Source: CAVZBW01 sp963778465
Lineage (GTDB): Bacteria > Actinomycetota > Acidimicrobiia > Acidimicrobiales > RAAP-2
Direction of reading: 5' to 3'
Assembly: GCA_963778465.1 (NCBI GenBank)
Contig: CAVZUK010000003.1
Span: 2,728,001 to 2,792,000 of the forward strand
DNA length: 64,000 nucleotides
Position 1 is the first letter of the stretch, and every line of letters starts with the position of its first letter. Positions 14,225-23,668 of the stretch are shown one piece after another. The position numbers and the translations under genes were made by a program. Under the pieces are notes generated by a model. It was given only the letters and a program-made list of their open reading frames with translations, was not told the origin of the DNA and ran no database searches.

Positions 14225-17200
14225 ATGATCGACCACTGCGCGCGGGCCTCTGCTGCCCCGACAACCCCGGAACGTGGGCGACGCGGACTGAGGCTCCGGT
14301 CGGGACCGCTTGCGCTCCTCCTGACGGCAGTCGTCGGCGCCGTCGTCTGCCCGACGATTGCCACGTCCGCCTCGGCCGCGCCGGCTCCTGTTCCGACACC
14401 CGCGGCCGCAACTTCGGGGCAGGCGGGTGCTACCACTCCGACCACCCCGACTTCCGAGCCGTCGGGTCCCTCCTCGACGCTGCCGACGCACTCCACTCCG
14501 ACGACCGTGCCCTCGAGCACGACGACTCCGACCACGTCGCGTCCCTCCGCCTCGCCTCCGACAACCGTGCACCCGGCAACCGTGCCCCCGACTATCTCGA
14601 CGTCGACCGGCTCTCCCCCGACCACCTCATCACCCGCGGCGCAGCCCGTGTCTCCGGCGGTCCGGCCTGCCGCAACGTCTCACGTCGCTCTCGATGTTCA
14701 CGTCGTCGTCGCCTCAGGGGACGACCCGACTACGGCCGACGTGTCGGCCGACGGACCCACGACCCTCGACGTCCGGGTCCAGGGCTCGACTGCGCCGAGC
14801 TCGGCGGCGGTGGCGCGTCCCGGAACCTCGGTGGGCGAGCTGTCGATCAATGACGGCGTGACACCCGGAGCGAGCAAGGTCGACGTGCTGGCCGACCTGG
14901 GGGGCCTGTCGCTCGCCGGAAGTCTCGGCTTCGTCTGGAACATCGTTTCGTCCCCCGCGGGTTCTCAGGCCTCGCTCGGGGGCGCCCAGAGTGCCCAGCC
15001 CACCTTCACGCCCGACCTCCCGGGCACCTACGACCTGACCCTCGACATGAGCTATGTCCCGGCGAGCGCGTCCAACGGTCCCACGACCGGGGCCGGTGTC
15101 ACGATGAGCGGTCTCGTCGACGACCCGCCGATCGGGGCGCCCATCGAGACCCTCTCCAACAATCCGAGCGCGGGGATCTTGATCAACGGCCAGCCGGTGC
15201 CCAACACGTTCGATCGAAACGGGATCTTCGTCGCGGTGTTCAACCGGTCCACCCGGGAGCTCGTCACAAACGGCACGGTCCCACGCAACGTGAACGGAAT
15301 CGACCAGCTCGTCGGCATCGCCAAGCAGTTCACGGGGAACCTGGCGTACCTGATGGTCGTGAGCGATGTCGCCGGCGTCCCCGACGGTCCGGCCCTCAAT
15401 GCCCTCGCCGGGCTCATGCAGACCCTCGGACACAACCTCAACGTCGACGAGCGCGCCCGCGTGATCAGCCCGAACCCCGAGCCCTTCTCGATCATCGGCG
15501 TGCCGGGGGGCGCCAGCAACTCCGCCTGGACCAACATCGCCTTCCCGGGGGATGCCCAGCGGGGCGACATCACCGGATACCTCCAGCTCAACCCCGTGAC
15601 CCATCTCTACGACTACGTCAGCCCGGACTACACCACGTTCGACTCCCACGCCCCCGGTTCGGGCGGGACGACCAACGTGATCCAGGTGGGCTCCGCGACG
15701 TACTCGGCGACGCTGCCCGCCGGTGCCACCGGCGGCCTGCACGTCCTCGTCCTCAACCCCTACACCCTGCAGCCCGTTCCGGACCCGTCTCCCTCGATTC
15801 CGAACAACCGCGCTTGGCCGACCAACACCGGCGGCGGGACGAACGCGGACATCCAGAACCAGCAGCTCGCCGGCACCGCACTCAACGTGCTCGGCCTCGG
15901 GACCAATCCCGGGCCCATCGTGATCGTCCAGAGCATCGGGACGGTCAAGCCCCTGGACTTCGGGGTCGGCATCCGCCTCCAGGACTTCGGCGGGAACGCG
16001 GCGCTGTACAACGGGTTGGCCCTGAAGCCTGGTGGCTACGCCATGGTCGGCCGGGCCGTCTTCTCTCGCGACACGGTGAGGACCGTCCCGCCGGCCGCGC
16101 AGTCGGTCACGACCCTGGGCCAGTCGGGACAGCTCGACGGCGTGCTCTCGAGGACCAGGAGCTACACCTACTCGCCGCTCCTCTCGGACTCGCCCGACGC
16201 CGCGGGAGGACCGAACACCGGCCTCATCTCCGTCGCCTACCAGCAGTCCCAGGCGTTCCCCCCCTTCACCGCGCCCCAGCAGGCGGCCGAGACCTACATC
16301 GGCACGCAACTCAACCTCTGCCGGCCCGACGTCACCTTCTGCGACGTCCGCCGCGCCTACTACGAGGACTACAACGCCGCCTGGCAGCAAAAGGCGCTCG
16401 ACATCGCCCGGCTGACCTACCCGGGTCAGGCGAGCTTCACGGCCGCCGAGTTCAACCAAGTCAAGGACCAGCTGGGCGACGAGGTGTCCGATCTCAACAA
16501 CGTCCAGCACTACCTGGCCCAGCTCCGGGAGCCCTTCCAGCGCTCGGAGATCCGCGCCTACGTGGACTTGCAGGCCATCGGGCAGGCGATCCGAGATGCG
16601 GTCGCCCCTCCCCCGGTCGAGACGACCTCGAACGGGCTCGCCCTGTTCGGGGCCTTCGTCAACATCGCCAAGGTCTTCGCCGACATCGCCGGGTACAAGA
16701 ACGTGAAATTCTTCTTCGACGGCGTCGGGGCGGGCATCGGGCTGGTCTCGGCGCTCAGCCGCCGCAACGGGTCCGCGACCCTCGACGGGGCCATCCAAGC
16801 CAAGACCAGCGAGCTCGCCACGACCATCCTCGACCGGTTCGACGTCACCCAGCGGGAGCTGACCCAGATCGGGCTGCTGATCGTGAGCGACTGGGGCAAG
16901 CTCGAGTCGGCCGCCGCCGAGATCAACACCGACTGGCGGCCGCCGTCGAACCTCTCGGTCGCCGTCGACGGGCTTCGGTTGGCGACCCAGCGCTTCTACT
17001 ACACGACGCTGATTCCGATCGCCTATCCCCGCCTCATCCAGATCACCCCCCCGCCGCCCGTGGGTCCGAGCAATGCGCGGAACCTGGTCTGCCTCGGCCC
17101 GACCAAGCGCTTCACCGATGAGCCCGACGTCGCCCAGGACCAGCAGATCTTCGGCTTCAACGCCGACGGATCCCCGATCTCCTCGGTCGTGTTCATCCGC

Positions 17201-17431
17201 GGCAGGAACGACCAGATCAACGGCACCCCGCCCAATGCGGGCCTTCTTCAGCCGCTGTTCAACCCGGCCGGTCCGAACCTGTCCGGCCTCGGGCTCGACA
17301 AGACCTCCTTCTACTCGGCACCGCCTCTCGGCTTCTCCGGCGGCGCACCCGGAAACTGGCCGACCCGGGAGCGGGCGATCGACATCAACGACCGCTCGTT
17401 CAAGCAGCTGGTCTGCGGGCTCAAACCCTGA
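14225..17431 (+). CDS. Large secreted protein of unknown function with Thr/Pro/Ser linker
   Basis: A 1068-residue protein. Residues about 18-52 are a basic and hydrophobic export leader ending in SASAAPAP. Residues about 52-150 are a mucin-like Thr/Ser/Pro linker. A PKD/REJ-like segment follows at about 235-280 (SPAGSQASLGG...PDLPGTYDLTLDM). A region at about 325-395 (GIFVAVFNRSTRELV ... LAYLMVVSDVAG) has the alternating strand pattern of FAM3/ILEI-like domains, a tentative resemblance. The rest includes a helical section (about 680-900) and several paired cysteines. There is no terminal anchor. The ATG at 14225 follows GTGAGGAGACC. It stands alone, flanked by intergenic DNA. I do not recognise the whole architecture; it may be a surface or envelope polysaccharide-associated protein. 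Confidence 0.85.
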   Translation: MIDHCARASAAPTTPERGRRGLRLRSGPLALLLTAVVGAVVCPTIATSASAAPAPVPTPAAATSGQAGATTPTTPTSEPSGPSSTLPTHSTPTTVPSSTTTPTTSRPSASPPTTVHPATVPPTISTSTGSPPTTSSPAAQPVSPAVRPAATSHVALDVHVVVASGDDPTTADVSADGPTTLDVRVQGSTAPSSAAVARPGTSVGELSINDGVTPGASKVDVLADLGGLSLAGSLGFVWNIVSSPAGSQASLGGAQSAQPTFTPDLPGTYDLTLDMSYVPASASNGPTTGAGVTMSGLVDDPPIGAPIETLSNNPSAGILINGQPVPNTFDRNGIFVAVFNRSTRELVTNGTVPRNVNGIDQLVGIAKQFTGNLAYLMVVSDVAGVPDGPALNALAGLMQTLGHNLNVDERARVISPNPEPFSIIGVPGGASNSAWTNIAFPGDAQRGDITGYLQLNPVTHLYDYVSPDYTTFDSHAPGSGGTTNVIQVGSATYSATLPAGATGGLHVLVLNPYTLQPVPDPSPSIPNNRAWPTNTGGGTNADIQNQQLAGTALNVLGLGTNPGPIVIVQSIGTVKPLDFGVGIRLQDFGGNAALYNGLALKPGGYAMVGRAVFSRDTVRTVPPAAQSVTTLGQSGQLDGVLSRTRSYTYSPLLSDSPDAAGGPNTGLISVAYQQSQAFPPFTAPQQAAETYIGTQLNLCRPDVTFCDVRRAYYEDYNAAWQQKALDIARLTYPGQASFTAAEFNQVKDQLGDEVSDLNNVQHYLAQLREPFQRSEIRAYVDLQAIGQAIRDAVAPPPVETTSNGLALFGAFVNIAKVFADIAGYKNVKFFFDGVGAGIGLVSALSRRNGSATLDGAIQAKTSELATTILDRFDVTQRELTQIGLLIVSDWGKLESAAAEINTDWRPPSNLSVAVDGLRLATQRFYYTTLIPIAYPRLIQITPPPPVGPSNARNLVCLGPTKRFTDEPDVAQDQQIFGFNADGSPISSVVFIRGRNDQINGTPPNAGLLQPLFNPAGPNLSGLGLDKTSFYSAPPLGFSGGAPGNWPTRERAIDINDRSFKQLVCGLKP

Positions 17432-17549
17432 CGTTTCACCGTGGCTGCCGGCGCATCTCGTCGAGCGCCCCCTCGGCGGCCCGAGAGCGACGCCCACCCC
17501 GTCCCCTCGTTGTCGTGCGACCCGATTCCTCGCGTGCTATCCAGTCACC

Positions 17550-18548
17550 ATGGAGTGGAGCGAAGTAACGAGAGCCGCCGATCCCCGTGAGGTGCTGGCC
17601 CCTCGGGCCTGGGGGGCCTTCGCCGCCTTCCAGGACGCCGCATGGCAGGCGGGGCCGACCGAGCTGCTCGAGCTCGCCCGCCTGCGGGTGGGCCAACTGC
17701 TGCGCTGCCCCGACGTCGAGCTGTCCCCCCCGCCGGGCGGGTCCCGGGTGGGTGCGGACAGGTCCGCGTCGGTCTCCTCGTGGGCGACGTCGTCCCTCTT
17801 CGACGACCGGGAGCGCGCTGCGCTGACCTTCACCGAGCAGTTCGTCATCGACGTGGCCGGGGTGACCGACGATCATCGGGCGGCCCTTGCCGGGGCCCTG
17901 GCCGAGACGGAGCTCGGTCCCTTCGTCATGGGGCTGTTCACCGCGGACTACGGGTTGCGGGCGTCCGTGGCGGTCGGCCGTCTGTTCACCGAGCGCGGCA
18001 CGGCTGCTCGGGGTTCGTCCCCGCTCCCACCGCCTCCCCTGGCCGGCGACGTGGACGGCTCGGAGCTGAGCCAACGCTTCGACGCCATGTTGCGCACGAT
18101 CGCGCTGCTCGACGCCCTCGATCCGGTCACCACCGAGCTGGTCCGGTTGCGGGGTGCCCGCACCCACAACTGCCGCATCTGCCAGTCCACCCGTTCCGTG
18201 GCGGCGATCCGATCCGGGGCCGACGAGGGCACCTTCGACAAGGTCGACCGCTACGAGCAGAGCGACCTTGCGCCGAGCGTCGTGACCGCGCTGCGCCTGA
18301 CGGACAAGGTCCTCACGCAGCCCGGGGAGATCGACGCGGAACTCGCCGTGCAGGTCCGCTCGGCGTACTCGCCCGAGCAGACCATGGAGCTCGTGCTCGA
18401 CGTCCTGCGCAACAGCTCGCAGAAGGTCGCCGTGTCCCTCGCCGGAGACGCCCCCAACGTCACCGAGGGCTTCGACTACTACGACGTCGACGCTCGAGGT
18501 GACGTCGTGTTCGGCCAGCCGGTTCCCGCAGGGGTCGCGGGAGCCTGA
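17550..18548 (+). CDS. Carboxymuconolactone decarboxylase / AhpD-like family protein
   Basis: A 332-residue protein that appears to be a tandem of two helical AhpD-like halves. The second contains LVRLRGARTHNCRICQSTRS, the CxxC redox motif with the helical context of the family; the first has ELARLRVGQLLRC and ERAALTFTEQFVID. Members act as peroxidase-related disulfide reductants or ring-cleavage decarboxylases; the CxxC favours a redox role, but the substrate is unknown. The ATG at 17550 was chosen because the longer upstream frame overlaps the preceding gene in a non-natural frame. No signal peptide is seen. It is a single-gene unit. Confidence 0.82.
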   Translation: MEWSEVTRAADPREVLAPRAWGAFAAFQDAAWQAGPTELLELARLRVGQLLRCPDVELSPPPGGSRVGADRSASVSSWATSSLFDDRERAALTFTEQFVIDVAGVTDDHRAALAGALAETELGPFVMGLFTADYGLRASVAVGRLFTERGTAARGSSPLPPPPLAGDVDGSELSQRFDAMLRTIALLDALDPVTTELVRLRGARTHNCRICQSTRSVAAIRSGADEGTFDKVDRYEQSDLAPSVVTALRLTDKVLTQPGEIDAELAVQVRSAYSPEQTMELVLDVLRNSSQKVAVSLAGDAPNVTEGFDYYDVDARGDVVFGQPVPAGVAGA

Positions 18549-18575
18549 GCACGCCGGCGCGGTGCCGGCACCCTC

Positions 18576-18893
18576 TCAGAAGTGGTGGGCCAGCCACGCG
18601 ATCCCTTGGTAGGCGCGGTAGCCGAGGTAGACGATCGTGGCGACGATCATGACCTTGAACGTCCAGGGGACGCGACGCCGGCCCACCTTCGTCGGATCCG
18701 CCATCAGCAGCTCGTTCCCGCAGCGGGGGCAGAGGCCCTCCCCCGAGACCGCCTCCGGATCGACGATGGTGTGGCACTCCTCGCACCACAGAACGTCCTC
18801 GACGTCCTCGACGTCCTCCACGTCCTCGGCGGCGGGATCGGCCGGGACCTCCTCGGCGGGCCTCCGATCGTCGGCGGCGGGCCTGCGGCTCAC
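18576..18893 (-). CDS. Zinc-ribbon membrane protein coupled to der
   Basis: 105 residues. An acidic N-terminus contains a short EDV repeat (9-base DNA repeats near 18796-18830), followed by a rubredoxin-like zinc ribbon (WCEECHTI ... LCPRCGNEL) and then one transmembrane helix (KVMIVATIVYLGYRAYQGIAW). It is probably a small membrane protein with the zinc ribbon in the cytoplasm. The GTG at 18893 overlaps the der stop by four bases (GTGA), so the two are translationally coupled. Function is unknown; the coupling hints at a role near ribosome assembly or membrane biogenesis. Confidence 0.82.
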   Translation of the reverse strand: MSRRPAADDRRPAEEVPADPAAEDVEDVEDVEDVLWCEECHTIVDPEAVSGEGLCPRCGNELLMADPTKVGRRRVPWTFKVMIVATIVYLGYRAYQGIAWLAHHF

Positions 18894-20380
18894 GCCCGCC
18901 GACCCATGAGCCGGACCCGGAGCTTGATCGGGGTGGACCCGAGATCGAAGCGCTCGCGCAGCCCGCGCTCCAAGTAGCGCAGGTAGCTCGGCTGCAGCCG
19001 GCCCGAGGCGAAGAGCGTGAGGGTCGGAGGTTCGGTGGCGCCCTGGACCCCGTAGCGGATCCTCGCCCCGTGCGCCGGGTGTGCGGCCTGCAGGTCACGC
19101 AGGGCCCGGTTGAGCATCCCCGTAGGGATCCGCGTGCGATAGGAGTCGAGCGTCGACCAGATCGCGGGCAGCATCCGGTGCACGCCCCTCCCCGACTGCG
19201 CCGAGATGCGCAGGACGGGGGCGTCCCCGAGGAACTTCAGCCGGTCGTCGAGGGAACCGAGGACGTCCTGACGTTGCTCGGCATTGAGGACCTCCCACTT
19301 GTTGAGCACGACGATGGCCGGGCAGCCGGCCGCGGTCATGCGTTCCGCGAGCCGCTGGTCCTGGTGGGACGGGCCGACGGTGGCGTCGATGACGAGGACC
19401 GCGATGTCGGCCCGGTCGAGCGCCTCGAGCGCCCGCAACACCGAATGGTGCTCCGTGCCGGCTTCGGTGCGGGAGGGTCGCCGCATGCCCGCCGTGTCCA
19501 GGAACTTGAGGGGACCCTCCTCGGTTTCCAGCTCGGTGTCGATGACGTCGCGTGTCGTGCCGGGCATGTCGTGGACGATGGAGCGCTCCTCGCCGATGAT
19601 GCGGTTGAACAGCGTCGACTTGCCGGCGTTGGGCCTCCCCACGAGGGCCACCTGTGGAACTCCGGCCTGGTCCGTCCCGGCGGGGCGGGTCTCTCCCGAC
19701 GCTGCCGGCTCGGCTGGCGCTCCCGCCGGGGTCGCCGTGCCCTCCCCTCCCGCGCCGACGGAGGGGTCCTCAACCTCAACGGCCGTCCCGGATCCGCTCT
19801 GATCGGAGCGCACCGCCCGGAGGACCACCTCGTCCAACAGGTCGCCGGTGCCCCTGCCGTGTGCGGCGCTCACCGGCCACGGGTCGCCCAGGCCGAGACG
19901 GACGAAATCCCAAACCGCCGCCTCCCAGGTCTGGTCGTCGACCTTGTTCGCTGCGAGCACGATGGGGGCGCTCGCCCTCCGCACGACTCGGGCCGCCGCC
20001 AGGTCCTCCGCGGTCACGCCGGTGGTGACGTCGACGACGAAGACGATCAGGTCGGCCTGGTCGAGCGCCTGCTCGGCCTGCCGACGGACCTGGGCATCGA
20101 GGCCGAGGCGGCCGGGCGTCCAGCCGCCGGTGTCCACGATCTGGAAGGGAACGCCGGCCCATTCCGCGTCGAGAACCTTGCGATCGCGGGTGACACCGGG
20201 CTCCTCCTCGACCACCGCGGCGCGTCGACCGACGATGCGATTGACGAGCGAGGACTTGCCCACGTTGGGGCGCCCGGCGACCACGACGACCGGGCGGACC
20301 GGCTTGCCGGGCACCGCGCCCGTTCCCGGGGAGGCCGTGCCCGAGGTTCCACCGACGAGCTCGGTCGGGGCTTCGCTCAT
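18890..20380 (-). CDS. der: Ribosome-associated GTPase Der (EngA)
   Basis: A 496-residue protein with two tandem GTPase domains: Walker A motifs GRPNVGKSS (about residues 36-44) and GRPNAGKST, G3 DTGG and DTAGM, G4 NKVD and the Der-typical NKWE, and a C-terminal KH-like domain. Der acts in maturation of the 50S ribosomal subunit. The two G domains are joined by an unusually long, Gly/Glu/Thr-rich acidic linker of about 50 residues. The ATG at 20380 overlaps the upstream DUF512 stop (ATGA). The cmk and plsC genes usually near der lie a few kb away, with plus-strand genes in between. Confidence 0.97.
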   Translation of the reverse strand: MSEAPTELVGGTSGTASPGTGAVPGKPVRPVVVVAGRPNVGKSSLVNRIVGRRAAVVEEEPGVTRDRKVLDAEWAGVPFQIVDTGGWTPGRLGLDAQVRRQAEQALDQADLIVFVVDVTTGVTAEDLAAARVVRRASAPIVLAANKVDDQTWEAAVWDFVRLGLGDPWPVSAAHGRGTGDLLDEVVLRAVRSDQSGSGTAVEVEDPSVGAGGEGTATPAGAPAEPAASGETRPAGTDQAGVPQVALVGRPNAGKSTLFNRIIGEERSIVHDMPGTTRDVIDTELETEEGPLKFLDTAGMRRPSRTEAGTEHHSVLRALEALDRADIAVLVIDATVGPSHQDQRLAERMTAAGCPAIVVLNKWEVLNAEQRQDVLGSLDDRLKFLGDAPVLRISAQSGRGVHRMLPAIWSTLDSYRTRIPTGMLNRALRDLQAAHPAHGARIRYGVQGATEPPTLTLFASGRLQPSYLRYLERGLRERFDLGSTPIKLRVRLMGRRA

Positions 20381-21804
20381 CGGGACCCCGGCTCGGGCGC
20401 GAGCTCGACCCCGGCTCCCTCCGCGGCACGGCAGAGCGCCTCGCGCAGGGACCAGCCGTCGCTCGCCACCACCTCTACAGGGCGGGGGAGCTCGCGCACC
20501 GTGGTCCCGTCGAGAAAGCGCCCCCCCGAGAGGCAGGCATCGGCAACCAGGTAGCGGGCGTGCTCGGGACCGTCCTCGAGGGCTCGCGCGATGTCGGGGC
20601 CGGTGAGCAGCCCGGTCACCCCGATGTTGCCGCCGAAGAACCGGTTCTCGACGGGAACGACAACGACATCGCGGCTCGCGGTCTCGCCGGAAGCCACGAG
20701 CTCGTCCACGAGCGGTTCGAGCACCGTCGCACCGTAGGTGCCGGTCAGGACACGGACGGGGCGCCCCACCGAGGAAGCGCGAGAGGGCTCGGCCGTACTC
20801 CGGGGGGACCGGTAACCATGGGCAGGCGCCCCGTCCACGGAGGCAAAGAACCCCGAGCGGGTGCCGAGCGCATTCTCCGGGTGGCCGCGAAAGGCGTCCC
20901 CGAACGCGGCGGCCATCCCGATCCCGTTCTCGTGCTGGGGCAGGCCCTCGTAGGTTTCGGTGCCGGGAAACGCCCGCCCCGCCATGAGGAAGTACTCGTC
21001 GGCGGCGTGCGCCATGCGACGCCCGAGCGCCCGCTCGTAGAGGGGCTGCCACTCCCCCACCAGCTCACAGACCGCCTCGGCTTCGGCGACCGTGTGCGCC
21101 CGCAGCTCCGGCTCCCGGGTGAAACGGCTGATGCCCAGGGGGACCACCCCGACGGAGGCCAGCCTCGGGTACTCGTCGAGGATCCCGGCGAAGGTGTCCT
21201 CGAGCACCGGGCCGTCGTTGATGCCCGGGCACACCACGATCTGGCCGTGCACCTCGATGCCGGCCCCGAGCAGGACCCGGAGCCAGCGAAGGCTCGTCGC
21301 CCCCCGGGGATTGCGCAACATGCGTGCCCGCACGTCCGGGTCGGTGGCATGGATGGACACGTAGAGCGGACCGAGGCGCTCGTCGATGACACGCTCGGCG
21401 TCCAGCTCGGTGAAGCGGGTGAGCGTCGTGAAGTTGCCGTAGAGAAAGGAGAGCCGGTAGTCGTCGTCCTTCACGTAGAGGCTGCGGCGCATGCCCTTGG
21501 GGAGCTGGTGGATGAAGCAGAAGGCGCAGTGGTTGTCGCACGTGCGCACCCGGTCGAAGACGGGCGACGAGACCTCGAGGCCCACCGGCTCGCCGGCGCG
21601 CTTTTGGATGCGCACGGGCTCGGGCAGGACCGTTCCCTCGCGCCGCACGAGGACGTCGACCTCCGCCTCGTCCATGATCTGCGAGTAGGCGATGACGTCC
21701 CGGGGTACCCGCCCGTTCAGGCTGACGAGCTCGTCACCTGCGAGCATTCCCGCCGTCGCGGCCGGCGACGCCTCCGCGACGGCCGCGACCCTCGGTTCTG
21801 ACAC
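20377..21804 (-). CDS. DUF512-family radical-SAM-like Fe-S protein with PDZ domain
   Basis: 475 residues. The N-terminus is a PDZ-like domain (ATAGMLAGDELVSLNGR, about 15-50). It is followed by a Cys cluster (RTCDNHCAFCFIHQLPKGMR, about 88-107) resembling the radical-SAM CxxxCxxC loop, and a DUF512 C-terminal domain (about 260-460). Members occur in actinobacteria, firmicutes and cyanobacteria and are annotated as Fe-S oxidoreductases of unknown substrate. The GTG at 21804 is the first start of the frame. It is immediately upstream of and coupled to der, a recurrent neighbourhood that suggests an rRNA or ribosome-assembly role, which is inference. Its start faces ispH. Confidence 0.9.
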   Translation of the reverse strand: MSEPRVAAVAEASPAATAGMLAGDELVSLNGRVPRDVIAYSQIMDEAEVDVLVRREGTVLPEPVRIQKRAGEPVGLEVSSPVFDRVRTCDNHCAFCFIHQLPKGMRRSLYVKDDDYRLSFLYGNFTTLTRFTELDAERVIDERLGPLYVSIHATDPDVRARMLRNPRGATSLRWLRVLLGAGIEVHGQIVVCPGINDGPVLEDTFAGILDEYPRLASVGVVPLGISRFTREPELRAHTVAEAEAVCELVGEWQPLYERALGRRMAHAADEYFLMAGRAFPGTETYEGLPQHENGIGMAAAFGDAFRGHPENALGTRSGFFASVDGAPAHGYRSPRSTAEPSRASSVGRPVRVLTGTYGATVLEPLVDELVASGETASRDVVVVPVENRFFGGNIGVTGLLTGPDIARALEDGPEHARYLVADACLSGGRFLDGTTVRELPRPVEVVASDGWSLREALCRAAEGAGVELAPEPGSR

Positions 21805-21898
21805 GCAGACAGGCTAAAGGATGGTCCGAGGATCCAGGTTCGGGGACCCGGACCCGGCGTGCCCTTGCCAAGCGGCCGTTCCCCCGTATCCTGGGGTT

Positions 21899-22942
21899 GT
21901 GGAGGTTGAACGCGTCCTGCTGGCGGCGCCGAGGGGCTTCTGCGCGGGCGTGGAGAAGGCGATCAAGGCCCTGGCCTGGATGGTCCGGGTGTTCGAGCCG
22001 CCCGTCTACTGCTACCACGAGATCGTGCACAACCGCCACGTCGTCGAGCAGTTCCAGGCGCTCGGCGTGGTGTTCGTGGACGACGCCTCCGAGGTGCCCG
22101 CCGGAGCCCCGCTGATGCTGAGCGCCCACGGCTCGGCCCCGGACGTCGTCGCCGCCGCGAGGGCTCGGGGCGTCGTGGTCGACGCCGTGTGCCCCCTCGT
22201 GACCAAGGTGCACCACGAGGTCAAGGTCCGCAGCCGCAAGGGGTTCGCCATCCTCTACGTCGGCCACGCCGGGCACGAGGAGGCCCTGGGCACGATGGCC
22301 GTCGCGCCCGACGCCGTGAGACTCGTCGAGAACGAGGAGGATCTCGATCGCCTCGATCCCACGGAGGACGGCGCCCCCGTCGCCCTCCTCGCCCAGACCA
22401 CGCTCAGCCACGACGAGTGGCAGGGGATCCTCGACGGCGCCCGGCGCCGGTTTCCCGATCTGTGGACCCCGGGTCGGGGCGACCTCTGCTTCGCCACGAC
22501 CAACCGCCAGGCGGCGCTCAAGGCCATCGCCGACCGCTCCGATGCCGTGGTGGTCGTCGGCTCCGCGAACTCGTCCAACACCATCGCCCTCGAGAAGGTC
22601 GCCAAGGCCGCCGGCTGCTCCCGGGTGGTCCGGATCAACGGTGCCGACGACCTCCCGAGCGACCTCAAGGGCACCGTGGGCGTCACCGCCGGTGCGTCCG
22701 CTCCCGAGTCCCTGGTGACCGAGGTCATCGACGCTCTGGCTCCTCGCTGCGGAGTCGAGGTGGTGCGGGTCACCACGGAGGACGAGTACTTCCCACCACC
22801 ACCGGAGCTTCGAGAGCTGCTGCGCGCCGTGGCCACCGCCCTCGGCGTGGTCAACGGCTCCGGGTCCGCCGGTCAGACGGAGCCGGTGGCGGGCGACCGG
22901 GAGGTCTCGGCGGCCGACATCCTGGAGCTCCTCGCCTCCTGA
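21899..22942 (+). CDS. ispH: 4-hydroxy-3-methylbut-2-enyl diphosphate reductase
   Basis: IspH catalyses the last step of the MEP isoprenoid pathway, reducing HMBPP to IPP and DMAPP with a 4Fe-4S cluster. The three conserved cluster cysteines are present: GFCAGV (near residue 15), AVCPLVTK (about 98) and DLCFATTNRQ (about 197). The frame is open from 21821, but the GTG at 21899 gives the family-typical start (VEVERVLLAAPRGFCAGV); the ATG at 21821 would add 26 non-homologous residues. The product is about 347 residues plus a tail beyond the family end (GSGSAGQTEPVAGDRE...). It starts divergently from DUF512 and is followed by an HD-domain gene on the same strand. Confidence 0.96.
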   Translation: MEVERVLLAAPRGFCAGVEKAIKALAWMVRVFEPPVYCYHEIVHNRHVVEQFQALGVVFVDDASEVPAGAPLMLSAHGSAPDVVAAARARGVVVDAVCPLVTKVHHEVKVRSRKGFAILYVGHAGHEEALGTMAVAPDAVRLVENEEDLDRLDPTEDGAPVALLAQTTLSHDEWQGILDGARRRFPDLWTPGRGDLCFATTNRQAALKAIADRSDAVVVVGSANSSNTIALEKVAKAAGCSRVVRINGADDLPSDLKGTVGVTAGASAPESLVTEVIDALAPRCGVEVVRVTTEDEYFPPPPELRELLRAVATALGVVNGSGSAGQTEPVAGDREVSAADILELLAS

Positions 22943-23060
22943 CTCCCCCCGGGTCTGGTCGGCGACGCCCGGCCCCACTCGCCGTGCGGCCCTGCAGGAC
23001 GAAAGCGGACCCCGGCTCGGTTCCCAAAAGGCGGCGGCCGAATCGTGCGAGAATGGGACC

Positions 23061-23660
23061 ATGACGCAGACGGCCACCTCCTCGACGGCGACGCACCACC
23101 CGGCGTTCGCGCAACGAGGGCGCTTCGCCGCGATGGACGCGTCCACTCGTGACGAGTGGCAGACCATCGTCGCCGAGAGCCTCGAGCACCAGTCCCGGGT
23201 GGCCGATTCGGTGCTCGCCATGTTGCAGTCCCTCTCCGGGATCGTCGACGGGTTCGCCGTCGATCAGCTGACCCATTCCCTGCAGACGGCGACGCGTGCC
23301 GAGGAGGCCGGCGCCGACCGGGAGATGATCGTCGCCTCCCTGTGCCACGACGTAGGCAAGGCCGTCTCGGTGGCCAACCACCCGCACATCTCGGCGGAGA
23401 TCCTGCGCCCGTACGTGAGCGACGAGGTCTACTCGGTCATCTCGGTGCACCAGGACTTCCAGGGGCGCCACTACTACGAGCACCTCGGGATGGACCCCGA
23501 AGCCCGTGAGCAGTACCGCGGCGAGCCGTGGTTCGCGCTTGCGGAGCGCTTCGCCGACGACTGGGACCAGACCAGCTTCGACCCGGACTACCCCACACAG
23601 CCGCTCTCGCACTTCGAGCCGATGGTCCGAGAGGTCCTCGCCAGCCCCAACCGCCTCTAA
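23061..23660 (+). CDS. HD-domain protein, PhnZ-like
   Basis: 199 residues with a central HD domain: THSLQTATRAEEAGADREMI, then the HDVGK dyad, NHPHISAEIL, and a late DDWDQTSFD. The LQTATRAEEAGA plus HDVGK arrangement resembles the PhnZ/TmpB group of diiron HD oxygenases that cleave organophosphonates. It could equally be a generic HD phosphohydrolase. No phosphonate genes are nearby, so the substrate is open. The ATG at 23061 follows a GAGAATGGGACC region. The stop is nine bases before the glycosyltransferase GTG, so the two are probably co-transcribed with ispH upstream. Confidence 0.8.
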   Translation: MTQTATSSTATHHPAFAQRGRFAAMDASTRDEWQTIVAESLEHQSRVADSVLAMLQSLSGIVDGFAVDQLTHSLQTATRAEEAGADREMIVASLCHDVGKAVSVANHPHISAEILRPYVSDEVYSVISVHQDFQGRHYYEHLGMDPEAREQYRGEPWFALAERFADDWDQTSFDPDYPTQPLSHFEPMVREVLASPNRL

Positions 23661-23668
23661 GTCGCCGC

